A stretch of DNA of 16,174 nt from CAZRWH01 sp964603905 (GTDB lineage: Bacteria; Patescibacteriota; Gracilibacteria; UBA1369; UBA12470), in the NCBI GenBank assembly GCA_964603905.1, contig CAZRWH010000029.1, forward strand, positions 1 through 16,174. The letters are read 5' to 3'. Position 1 is the stretch's first letter. Each line of letters starts with the position of its first letter. A program made the position numbers and the translations under genes. Shown here in pieces: positions 1-6,264 of this stretch. The notes below the pieces were generated by a model that searched no databases, had not been told where the DNA came from, and saw nothing but the letters and a program-made list of their open reading frames with translations.

Positions 1-54
1 AGGGGTCTCAGGTTTGGGTGGCGTATTTTTAAAACTGTTGTGTCGTTTTATTGA
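1..54 (+). CDS. Possible 3' end of an upstream gene (17 codons, stop TGA)
   Basis: The first plus-strand frame is open from base 1 to a TGA at 52-54, giving a basic and aromatic tail (RGLRFGWRIFKTVVSFY). The terminator-like hairpin at 71-98 follows 16 bases later, as expected after a gene end. Seventeen codons cannot identify a family, and an open frame of this length is common by chance. This is only a suggestion that a plus-strand gene converges on hppA. Confidence 0.2.
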   Translation, partial: RGLRFGWRIFKTVVSFY

Positions 55-66
55 CACCTGTACTGC

Positions 67-98
67 AAAAAAAGCCCCCGCCGATAGGCGAGGGCTTT
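67..98 (-). terminator. Rho-independent terminator of hppA
   Basis: The arms 71-82 and 87-98 pair over 12 bp around a GATA loop (83-86). The single mismatch (C78/A91) becomes a G-U pair in the minus-strand transcript. In that direction the stem is followed by seven U (73-67), the classic intrinsic form, 32 bases after the hppA stop. On the plus strand the stem is followed by only UUU within the stem itself, so it would work poorly for a gene ending at 54. Confidence 0.88.
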
Positions 99-129
99 GC
101 TAACTGTGTCTTGCTGATTGCAGACTGAT

Positions 130-2202
130 TTATCCAAACAAATGCGTTGTAGCAATGATTGGAGCGATAATTAGAGCAATTGTGTTGATTACCTTAATTA
201 GAGCGTTTAGAGCAGGTCCTGCAGTGTCTTTGTATGGATCACCGATAGTGTCTCCAACAACTGCTGCTTTGTGAGCTGTAGAACCTTTTCCTCCGTAGTT
301 TCCGTCTTCGATATATTTTTTAGCGTTGTCCCAAGCTCCACCTCCGTTTGACATTTGAATAGCCATCAAAAGTCCTGAGATAATTACACCGGCTAGAAGT
401 CCTCCAAGAGCCTCAGGCCCAAGAACGAATCCTACGAAAATTGGTGCAACAACTGCTAGTGTTCCAGGGATGATCATTTCCTTAAGCGCAGCTTTTGTAA
501 CGATATCTACACAAACGTCATATTCAGGTTTTGCTTTTTTCTCCATGATTCCAGGAATCTCTTTGAACTGTCTTCGTACTTCTTCAACAACTTTGTGTGC
601 AGCTTTTCCAACAGCTTCCATACAGAATGAGCTGAATAGGAAAGGTAGCATTCCACCAAGGAATAGTCCGATTAGAACCATGTAGTTTTCGATTTCGAAT
701 CCAAAACTGTTTCCTACAGTGTTTTTCATCAATTCCTCGCCATATGCTTGGAAGAGTACAAGAGCAGCTAGAGCCGCAGATCCGATAGCGTAACCTTTTG
801 TTACAGCTTTTGTTGTGTTTCCAACAGCGTCTAGAGCGTCTGTGTTTTTTCGAACTGATTCAGGAAGTTCAGACATCTCTGCGATACCTCCAGCGTTATC
901 TGTGATAGGTCCGTAAGAATCTGTAGCGATTACTAGACCTGTTGTAGAAAGCATAGCTACGGCTGCGATAGCGATACCGTAAACTCCGTTTTGAAGAGTA
1001 GATGTCTCTCCGAAGTAGTATGAAAGTCCGATCGCGAAACAGATCAAAATTACAGGCATTACTGTGCTTTGTAGTCCAACAGCTAGACCTGTGATGATGT
1101 TTGTTCCAGCTCCTGTCTCAGAAGCTTTAGCGATCTTTCTAACTGGGTTGTACTCAGTAGAAGTGTAGTACTCTGTAATGATGTTGATGAAGAAAGTTAC
1201 ACCAAGACCAACCAATGCTGCGTAGAAGATGTTCATGTCAGCAAGGATCCATTTTGTAGCAAAGAAGAAACCGATAGCAGAAAGTGCTCCTGTTACGATC
1301 ATTCCTTTGTACATAGCTCCCATGATGTTTTCTTTCTTTCCAAGTCTTACAAAGAAAATACCAATAATTGAAGCAATTACAGCAATAGCTCCTAAAGCCA
1401 TTGGGTATTCGATAGCTTTTGCTCCAGCTTGAGTCATAAGAGTAGAAGCTGCCAAGATCATAGCTGCGATCAATGTAACAGCGTATGTTTCAAAAAGGTC
1501 AGCTCCCATACCTGCACAGTCACCAACGTTGTCACCAACGTTATCAGCGATTACAGCAGGGTTTCGTGGATCGTCTTCAGGAATTCCTTTCTCAACTTTT
1601 CCAACAAGGTCAGCTCCAACGTCAGCTGCCTTTGTGAAGATACCTCCACCCACACGAGCGAATAGAGAGATTAGAGATGCTCCGAAACCAAATCCTAGAA
1701 GTAGGCTAGGTGCAACATCTACAGGTACACTCCATACCTCAGTAAATAGGTAGTAAAATCCTGAAACTCCAAGTAGAGCAAGCGCAACAACACATAGTCC
1801 TGTTACAGCTCCACCTTTAAATGCAACAGCCAAAGCTTCTTTAAGAGTTCTTTTAGCTGCGTTTGCAGTTCTAACGTTAGCACGTACGCTCATTCCCATT
1901 CCGATGTATCCGGCAAGTGCTGAGAAAAAAGCACCGACCAAGAATCCTACTGCAATTAGGTATCCTTCGTGATGTTCGCCTGTTGGAAGGAAGATTCCAA
2001 GTGCGAAGAAGATAAAAATTGCGAAAACTGCAATGGTCTTTGATTGTCTGTTCAAGTAAGCCATTGCTCCTTCGTGGATCGATTGAGCGATCTCTTGCAT
2101 TGTAGCTGTTCCCGGTTTCTCCTTTAGTACATTGAATACTAGGAGTACCGCTGCAACGAGAGCCACAAGGCTAACTACAATCGCAACAAGTGTGATGTCC
2201 AT
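130..2202 (-). CDS. hppA: Membrane pyrophosphatase, K+-independent H+-pumping type
   Basis: This 690-residue integral membrane protein couples pyrophosphate hydrolysis to proton export, building ion gradient from biosynthetic PPi. The family signature DVGADLVGKVE is at residues 194-204. It is followed by the acidic substrate-binding run around DNVGDNVGDCAGMGADLFE (220-238). The motif GNTTKAVTKG at 461-470 carries Lys465 and Thr468, where K+-dependent enzymes have Ala and Gly (Ala460/Gly463 in Carboxydothermus numbering). This points to the K+-independent, H+-pumping class. I chose the ATG at 2202 (MDITLVAIVV), which begins the first membrane helix; the open frame reaching through gap 1 is meaningless. 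No Shine-Dalgarno precedes it (the leader is AACCCAAATAAAA). Length is normal for the family. It is transcribed away from the coaW side and ends in its own terminator. Family assignment is firm; H+ rather than Na+ specificity rests on the motif. Confidence 0.97.
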   Translation of the reverse strand: MDITLVAIVVSLVALVAAVLLVFNVLKEKPGTATMQEIAQSIHEGAMAYLNRQSKTIAVFAIFIFFALGIFLPTGEHHEGYLIAVGFLVGAFFSALAGYIGMGMSVRANVRTANAAKRTLKEALAVAFKGGAVTGLCVVALALLGVSGFYYLFTEVWSVPVDVAPSLLLGFGFGASLISLFARVGGGIFTKAADVGADLVGKVEKGIPEDDPRNPAVIADNVGDNVGDCAGMGADLFETYAVTLIAAMILAASTLMTQAGAKAIEYPMALGAIAVIASIIGIFFVRLGKKENIMGAMYKGMIVTGALSAIGFFFATKWILADMNIFYAALVGLGVTFFINIITEYYTSTEYNPVRKIAKASETGAGTNIITGLAVGLQSTVMPVILICFAIGLSYYFGETSTLQNGVYGIAIAAVAMLSTTGLVIATDSYGPITDNAGGIAEMSELPESVRKNTDALDAVGNTTKAVTKGYAIGSAALAALVLFQAYGEELMKNTVGNSFGFEIENYMVLIGLFLGGMLPFLFSSFCMEAVGKAAHKVVEEVRRQFKEIPGIMEKKAKPEYDVCVDIVTKAALKEMIIPGTLAVVAPIFVGFVLGPEALGGLLAGVIISGLLMAIQMSNGGGAWDNAKKYIEDGNYGGKGSTAHKAAVVGDTIGDPYKDTAGPALNALIKVINTIALIIAPIIATTHLFG

Positions 2203-2285
2203 TTTTATTTGGGTTAAATTAAGACTGGCGTATTTTATCTGAAAACCTCCTTTTGCGGGAGGGATTCTAGGGGAGTTGGGGTTGA

Positions 2286-2385
2286 NNNNNNNNNNNNNNN
2301 NNNNNNNNNNNNNNNNNNNNNNNNNNNNNNNNNNNNNNNNNNNNNNNNNNNNNNNNNNNNNNNNNNNNNNNNNNNNNNNNNNNNN
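2286..2385. other. Scaffold gap of exactly 100 N
   Basis: One hundred N separate the hppA start region from the coaW 3' part. The round number suggests a placeholder, not a measured length. Type II pantothenate kinases are about 260-280 residues and 151 are visible, so more than 100 bases are probably missing. Unlike the second gap, the flanking sequences do not repeat each other. The 83 bases before the gap (2203-2285) hold the hppA leader. Plus-strand AGGGGAG (2269-2275) is also there, but no certain start of coaW. Confidence 0.95.
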
Positions 2386-2841
2386 GGAGGAGGAACCTTT
2401 GTTTCTTTGGGGAAGAGGTTGCTTGGGATTTCGGAGATTGAGCAATTGCTTGAGATAGGGGCTAAGGGTGAGGCGTCTAGTGTTGATATATCTGTGCAAG
2501 AAATTGTGGGGAGTGGGATTGGTTTGGCTTCTGCGGATGCGACAGCTTCTAATCTTGGCAAATTGGCTTCTGAGATCGATTTTCGAGATGAGGACGTCGC
2601 TGCTGGGATTATAAATTTGGTCGGTCAGACTATTGGTGTTTTGGTAGCGCAAACTGCTCGAGTGGAAGGGCTTTCTCGCGTCGTGCTTGTGGGTAAATTG
2701 ACGAGAGCGGATGCGGTTTTGCAGGTTGTAAAAGAGATTTTGGCAAGTCGTGATATAGAGGTCGTTGTTCCAAAAAATGCGGAGGCTGCTGTTGCGATTG
2801 GGGCGAAAGTTGCGTACAATTTTTCAGCAAACAAAAACTAA
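2386..2841 (+). CDS. coaW: Type II pantothenate kinase, 5' end missing in gap
   Basis: This is the C-terminal 151 residues of a CoaW/Fumble-family kinase, which phosphorylates pantothenate with ATP in the first committed step of CoA synthesis. The visible part starts at GGGTFVSLGKRLLGI, matching the GGGT-x-x-GLG-x-LLTG loop of Staphylococcus aureus CoaW. It continues with GEASSVDISVQEIVG (family GDRNxIDLxVxxIY), ADATASNLGKL (family GDLTAANFG) and GIINLVGQTIGVLVAQTAR. It ends with VVLVGKLTRADAVLQVV and AAVAIGAKVAY, in the order of the ASKHA fold. The frame is open from the first base after the gap, so this is a truncation by assembly and not a pseudogene. It heads a CoA island with panB, panC and coaBC on the same strand, which supports the call. 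Type II enzymes are often insensitive to CoA feedback; whether that holds here is unknown. Confidence 0.88.
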   Translation, partial: GGGTFVSLGKRLLGISEIEQLLEIGAKGEASSVDISVQEIVGSGIGLASADATASNLGKLASEIDFRDEDVAAGIINLVGQTIGVLVAQTARVEGLSRVVLVGKLTRADAVLQVVKEILASRDIEVVVPKNAEAAVAIGAKVAYNFSANKN

Positions 2842-2908
2842 CTACCTATCTATGACTCACCACACTTTTCACTTTCCAAAAAATACTGTCGGATGGAAGA
2901 AAGAAATC

Positions 2909-3322
2909 ATGAAGGCTTTTGAGATTATCAAACTTAATAAAGCTGCGATGACTTCTGTTGCGGCTGATGATAAGGCTAATGGTCCTGCAACAGTTTTTAT
3001 TGGTGTTGCAGCTCTTGCGAATGCTCTTGGTCTTTATCTTTTTCCACCTGTGTATGTGGGTATTGTTTATAGAATGAGTTTTGCGAGTGTTGTTATGCAG
3101 GCTCTTATGGCTTTTGTGGGGATGGTTATTTTTGCGTCTCTGATTGGGTTGATTGTTGAACATGGATTTAAAGGGAAGGCTAAGCTGCCTAATTTCTTGA
3201 GGGTTTTTGGTTATTTGAGTCTTGTTGGAGTTGTTTCGATTATTCCTAATATTGGCTTTTTTGCAGGTTTGTGGGGGCTTGTTGTCGTGATTGTTGCTGT
3301 TCGTACTGTTTATAAAATTTAA
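2909..3322 (+). CDS. Yip1-like small integral membrane protein
   Basis: A 137-residue protein with a short charged N-terminus (MKAFEIIKLNKAA) and about four membrane segments, roughly residues 27-48, 58-80, 95-113 and 114-133. The opening, including DDKANGPA just before the first helix, resembles bacterial Yip1-domain proteins; no enzymatic function is known for these. I prefer the ATG at 2909 because it gives the family-like N-terminus and is preceded by purine-rich GGAAGAAAGAAA. An in-frame ATG at 2852 would add 19 His/Phe-rich residues and lies just after the coaW stop without a ribosome site. The stop is two bases before panB, so it is probably co-transcribed with coaW and panB. A role in pantothenate transport would be guesswork. 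Confidence 0.7.
   Translation: MKAFEIIKLNKAAMTSVAADDKANGPATVFIGVAALANALGLYLFPPVYVGIVYRMSFASVVMQALMAFVGMVIFASLIGLIVEHGFKGKAKLPNFLRVFGYLSLVGVVSIIPNIGFFAGLWGLVVVIVAVRTVYKI
3311..3316 (+). promoter_or_regulatory. Possible -10 box for panB
   Basis: TATAAA ends 8 bases before the panB ATG, the same spacing as at panC and gatC. A TG lies two bases upstream of the hexamer. No good -35 is present at 16-18 bp; the nearest TTG (3291) is at 14 bp. The site lies inside the end of the preceding gene, so panB may simply be read through. Confidence 0.3.
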
Positions 3323-3324
3323 AG

Positions 3325-4008
3325 ATGACTAAGATTGTTGCGCTGACTTGTTACGACTATTTGATGGCGAAAGCTATCGGAGATGAGGTCGATATTCTTT
3401 TGGTTGGTGATTCTTTGGGGATGGTTGTTTATGGTGATGAAAATACGAAAAATGTTACAATCGACGAGATGATTCGGCATACTCAAGCCGTTTTGAGGGC
3501 TGAGCCGGAAGCTTTGGTTGTAGCAGATTTGCCTTATGGTTGTGGTCTTGAAGAGGCCCGGAAGTTGCCTTGTAAATGTGTTAAAGTTGAGGGGCAGCCT
3601 GAACTTGTTCGAGAGCTTGTTGAGGATGGTTTTAAGGTTATGGGGCATGCAGGCCTTAAGCCACAGACTGCAGAGAACTTTAAGGTTCAAAGTGGTGTTT
3701 TGGATGAGGCGCTTGCGATTCAGGAGGCTGGAGCTTTTTCGATTGTGCTTGAATGTGTGTCGGCTAAGGAAGCCGCTGAAATTACGGAAGCTCTTGATAT
3801 CCCGACAATTGGAATTGGTGCTGGAGCAGGTTGTTCAGGGCAAATTTTGGTTCTTCAAGACATGCTTGGACTGAACAAAGGTTTCAAGCCCAAATTCTTA
3901 AGGACGTATGCTGACTTGGATGAGGTTGTAAGAGGTGCTGTTAGGAGGTATCGAGATGATGTTGTTGAAGGTGAATTCCCCTCTGATGCTGAAAGTTACT
4001 CCATTTGA
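3325..4008 (+). CDS. panB: 3-methyl-2-oxobutanoate hydroxymethyltransferase (short form)
   Basis: Makes ketopantoate from 2-oxoisovalerate and 5,10-methylene-THF, the first step to pantothenate. At 227 residues it is well below the usual 260-280. The Mg2+ and catalytic residues known from E. coli PanB are all seen: Asp29 (in VGDSLGM), Asp68 (ADLPY), Lys87 and Glu89 (KVEG) and Glu143 (LECV). GHAGLKPQ (107-114) and IGIGAGAG are also present. The shortening comes from a missing N-terminal extension, a loss of about 9 residues between Asp68 and Glu89, and a shortened loop after GHAGLKPQ. An in-frame stop at 3313-3315 rules out an earlier start, so the short N-terminus is real. The gene follows the Yip1-like stop by two bases with no Shine-Dalgarno. 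The end GEFPSDAESYSI matches the family C-terminus, so it is complete although its last codons lie in the 55-bp repeat beside gap 2. Confidence 0.93.
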   Translation: MTKIVALTCYDYLMAKAIGDEVDILLVGDSLGMVVYGDENTKNVTIDEMIRHTQAVLRAEPEALVVADLPYGCGLEEARKLPCKCVKVEGQPELVRELVEDGFKVMGHAGLKPQTAENFKVQSGVLDEALAIQEAGAFSIVLECVSAKEAAEITEALDIPTIGIGAGAGCSGQILVLQDMLGLNKGFKPKFLRTYADLDEVVRGAVRRYRDDVVEGEFPSDAESYSI

Positions 4009-4030
4009 TGTCGATTGAGTTTGGCTGAGG
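3976..4030 (+). repeat. 55-bp direct repeat, copy 1 (assembly overlap)
   Basis: These 55 bases, ending exactly at the first N of gap 2, are identical to 4131-4185, which begin exactly after the last N. They contain the panB stop codon. A perfect 55-base match ending exactly at both gap edges is what two de Bruijn contigs sharing one k=55 node look like. It is probably one sequence written twice. Confidence 0.92.
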
Positions 4031-4130
4031 NNNNNNNNNNNNNNNNNNNNNNNNNNNNNNNNNNNNNNNNNNNNNNNNNNNNNNNNNNNNNNNNNNNNNN
4101 NNNNNNNNNNNNNNNNNNNNNNNNNNNNNN
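4031..4130. other. Scaffold gap of exactly 100 N, probably false
   Basis: One hundred N sit between two copies of the same 55 bases. If the copies are merged and the N removed, the reverse-strand HNH frame runs straight through, without a shift, to a TAA at 3943-3941. This supports a true junction with nothing missing. Confidence 0.9.
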
Positions 4131-4185
4131 TTCCCCTCTGATGCTGAAAGTTACTCCATTTGATGTCGATTGAGTTTGGCTGAGG
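4131..4185 (+). repeat. 55-bp direct repeat, copy 2 (assembly overlap)
   Basis: Identical to 3976-4030, beginning at the first base after gap 2. It encodes the last visible residues of the HNH protein on the minus strand. Confidence 0.92.
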
Positions 4186-4983
4186 TTTTTGACGGATTTT
4201 CCATGTTTCCGGAGACTTGTTCTCATTTGCAATCAAACCGGAATGTGCAAGCTTGTGGTGTTCGTGGCAGAGGGGAGTAATTCGATTGTGGTTTTTTGTG
4301 AGTGCGTATCGATCAGGATGGTGATAGACCTGATGTGGTTTGTTGCAACCTGGGAAGCAACACTTGCCGTTGTTGTCGACTTCGCGCTTCTTTGCTGCTG
4401 AAATGTTGCGTCTGGTTGTGCCTGCAGATTTGCGGGTTTGTTTTGGTGGTTCTTCTAGTCCATTTAGTAATGTTTTCAAAACTTCTCCAAGCGGGATTGG
4501 TCTTTTTTGCTCTTTTTCTAGTTTCTGTTGGAGTTTTTTGAGTTTGAATTGGGTATCTTTGTCGATTTTGAAAGTTACAGATTGGAATTCCGAGCCGGCT
4601 CGGAAATTACAGGTTGGGGATTTTATTTCACGAGCATATTCCTGCAATGCACTTTTTGGTAAAGTTTTGACGAGCTCGACTTGTCTCTTCTCAGTAACTG
4701 GAATACTTGCTGCGACCCTGACTTTTGCCCAGCCTTGAGTTTCAATCTGTGCCTTCAAAAGAGGCTTATCCTCAACTTTCCTATACACGCGTAATACCTC
4801 ATTAACGGTGCTTTCGCTCATCCCAGACAACTTCTTAGCAAATTCATAAATTGAGTAAAATCCCTTCTTTTTGTAAAGCTTTCGCTTATAAACCTCCGGC
4901 AATAACGAAGCAAATTTCTTGCTCCACATGCGTGCGTTTGAGCCGTATTCGAAACATAATTTATAGAGTTCTTTGTCGGTCAT
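4131..4983 (-). CDS. HNH endonuclease-like protein, interrupts panB-panC
   Basis: 284 residues are visible before gap 2. Residues 1-130 are a helical domain (YGSNARMWSKKFASLLPEVY, KKGFYSIYEFAKKLSGMS) that I recall from HNH proteins found in several copies in Patescibacteria; this is recollection, not a search. Residues 131-180 are a Lys/Glu-rich, probably coiled stretch, followed by a basic linker. The nuclease motif is at 208-247: Cys208/Cys209 and Cys213 in CCFPGC, His221-His222, Asn233, then CHEHH (239-243) and His247. These are Zn and metal ligands of a beta-beta-alpha-metal fold. After collapsing the false gap the gene continues in frame for 11 codons to TAA at 3943-3941, giving 295 residues and a 68-bp convergent overlap with panB. 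The start (ATG 4983) has no Shine-Dalgarno but has a promoter 23 bases upstream. The true target and role are unknown; a selfish or homing-like element is possible. Confidence 0.8.
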
Positions 4984-5006
4984 ATTTTTTTGTGTTTAAA
5001 GTATTG

Positions 5007-5035
5007 ATTATATAGCATAAAAACCACCTACTTAA
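5007..5035 (-). promoter_or_regulatory. Promoter of the HNH gene
   Basis: Reading the minus strand: TTAAGT (5035-5030), a 17-bp spacer, then a perfect TATAAT (5012-5007) within TGCTATATAAT, which also offers an extended -10. Transcription would begin near 5000, leaving a leader of about 17 bases before the ATG. The -35 is weak (3 of 6). Confidence 0.5.
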
Positions 5036-5057
5036 CAGAACTACGACTGGACAATTC

Positions 5058-5083
5058 AAGAGGTGATGTCCTGCTCACCTTTT
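5058..5083 (+). promoter_or_regulatory. Hairpin / inverted repeat upstream of panC
   Basis: Arms 5058-5066 and 5075-5083 pair over 9 bp (core AGGTGA/TCACCT, one G-U pair) around an 8-base loop. The right arm overlaps the proposed panC -35 at 5082-5087. It could be an operator for panC, or a weak terminator of whatever reads in from the left. There is no U-tract after the stem. Confidence 0.35.
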
Positions 5084-5110
5084 GCGTCGTTATGACCTTG
5101 GTGTTACACT
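5082..5110 (+). promoter_or_regulatory. Promoter of panC, extended -10
   Basis: TTGCGT (5082-5087), a 17-bp spacer, then TGt-TACACT with the hexamer at 5105-5110. The -10 ends 8 bases before ATG 5119, so the transcript should begin at or within a few bases of the start codon. This decides the panC start in favour of 5119 over an in-frame ATG at 5092, which would lie inside the spacer. Confidence 0.55.
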
Positions 5111-5118
5111 TCCAGCGT

Positions 5119-5847
5119 ATGCAAACTCTCAAAACAGTTCGAATTACTCAGCAGATGATGAACCTTACTCGTGAACAGGGGAAGGTGATTGGTTTTGTTC
5201 CGACGATGGGGGCTCTTCACGAAGGGCATTTGAGCTTGGTGGAAGCTGCTAAACAGGAGTGTGACGTTGTTGTTGTATCGATTTTTGTAAATCCTACTCA
5301 ATTTGGTGAGGGCGGAGGTTTTCAATCTTATCCTCGTGATTTGGAGAAGGACAAGATGATGCTTGAAAGAGCTGGCGTTGATTACCTTTTTGCTCCAGAT
5401 GAAATGCACAGTGAAAATCCTGTTACTTTTAATTTGCCGGAAGATCTTACTAATTGGGGATGTGGAAGTTCTCGCCCTGGTCATTTTGAAGGTGTGGCGC
5501 AGATTTGTGCAAAGCTTTTTAATATTGTTAAGCCTCACAAGGTTTATTTTGGACAAAAAGATTACCAGCAAACTCTTGTGATTGAGCGGCTAATCCAAGG
5601 TCTTAATTACGATATTGAACTTCGAGTTATGCCGACAATTCGTGAGGCAGATGGGCTTGCTATGAGTTCACGAAATGCTGGGCTTACTCCTGAAGGGCGT
5701 GAGAAGGCTAAGCTGATTTTTAAGGCCTTGCAGGAGAAGAATCGGAGTGTTCTTGATGGTTTGGATGTTGAATATTGGGAAGAGCGTGACGGTGTTATAC
5801 TGACGGCTGTGAGGATTGATGGTGTCCGTTTGATTGATAATCTTTAA
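5119..5847 (+). CDS. panC: Pantothenate synthetase (short form)
   Basis: Joins pantoate and beta-alanine with ATP via pantoyl-adenylate. This cytosolic enzyme is 242 residues, against about 280 in the family. Seen: PTMGALHEGH with the HxGH nucleotide motif at 34-37, SIFVNPTQF (54-62), SSRPGHFEGV (117-126), FGQKDYQQ (144-151) and the KMSKS-like LAMSSRN (180-186). The ATP-binding core is intact. The loss of about 40 residues is in the C-terminal lid and dimer region after residue 190, where only a stub ending in VRLIDNL remains. The start at 5119 gives the family-like opening MQTLKTVRIT and fits the promoter just upstream. panC follows panB in function but is cut off from it by the HNH gene, and it seems to have gained or kept its own promoter. 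The next gene begins 12 bases after its stop. Confidence 0.95.
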   Translation: MQTLKTVRITQQMMNLTREQGKVIGFVPTMGALHEGHLSLVEAAKQECDVVVVSIFVNPTQFGEGGGFQSYPRDLEKDKMMLERAGVDYLFAPDEMHSENPVTFNLPEDLTNWGCGSSRPGHFEGVAQICAKLFNIVKPHKVYFGQKDYQQTLVIERLIQGLNYDIELRVMPTIREADGLAMSSRNAGLTPEGREKAKLIFKALQEKNRSVLDGLDVEYWEERDGVILTAVRIDGVRLIDNL

Positions 5848-5859
5848 CCAAATTTAGAA

Positions 5860-6264
5860 ATGAAAAATCTTGCTCGTAATTCTATGGTAATGCTTTCTTT
5901 GGGAATCGGTGCTTGCGGAGAGGGTACGGCAGAAGAGGTAGTTCCGGTAGTGGAACCATCATTGGAATCAGTACCAGAGGTAGTTCTGGATCCAATAACA
6001 GGTTTGGTTTTTGATGAAAGATACGGTCAGCGTATTACTGCTGATGATTGGCGTCAGCGTATTAGTAGATACTCTTTTTCTGTTGATACGGAAGATCGCG
6101 GGCGAATTGCTGTTCAAGTGCACGATGTTTCTGGAGTAACAAAAGAGGCTATTGATTCACTTTTGTTGCCTGGTGTTCAGGTTATGATTACGGACTATTC
6201 GCCAATCGAAGGTGTTGATAACGTTGTAAATGCGAATACAACCGACATAGATGTTATTGAATAA
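5860..6264 (+). CDS. Putative small acidic lipoprotein
   Basis: A 134-residue protein with a short basic N-terminus (K2, R6), a weakly hydrophobic stretch at 8-18 and a lipobox-like IGAC with Cys19. This is followed by an acidic, Val/Pro/Glu-rich linker to about residue 45. The rest (about 50-134) looks globular, with DDWRQRISRYSFSVDTED and VQVHDVSGVTKEAIDSLLLPGVQVMI; I do not recognise the fold. The signal peptide is short and its hydrophobic core modest, so lipidation is not certain. It sits 12 bases after panC and its last 14 bases overlap the start of coaBC, which suggests coupled translation. No link to CoA synthesis can be read from the sequence. No Shine-Dalgarno is present. Confidence 0.7.
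   Translation: MKNLARNSMVMLSLGIGACGEGTAEEVVPVVEPSLESVPEVVLDPITGLVFDERYGQRITADDWRQRISRYSFSVDTEDRGRIAVQVHDVSGVTKEAIDSLLLPGVQVMITDYSPIEGVDNVVNANTTDIDVIE

Noticed and set aside
470..1753. Several open frames on the plus strand inside hppA
   Set aside because: They are antisense to conserved pyrophosphatase motifs and share no recognisable domain.
2246..2262. A CCTCC/GGAGG mini-hairpin upstream of hppA
   Set aside because: Only 5 bp of stem and no U-tract; too weak to call a terminator or regulator.
130..2652. An 840-residue reading of hppA running through gap 1 into the coaW region
   Set aside because: The extension passes through 100 N and then reads coaW antisense. The family N-terminus begins at ATG 2202.
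3976..4185. The 55-bp repeats as a target-site duplication or attachment sites
   Set aside because: They abut the N run exactly on both sides and contain the ends of panB and HNH. An assembly overlap explains every base.
3898..4983. A 361-residue HNH protein running through gap 2
   Set aside because: Because of the placeholder N and the duplicated 55-mer it enters the wrong frame and re-reads the repeat (SQTQSTSNGVTFSIRG). Merging the copies gives 295 residues.
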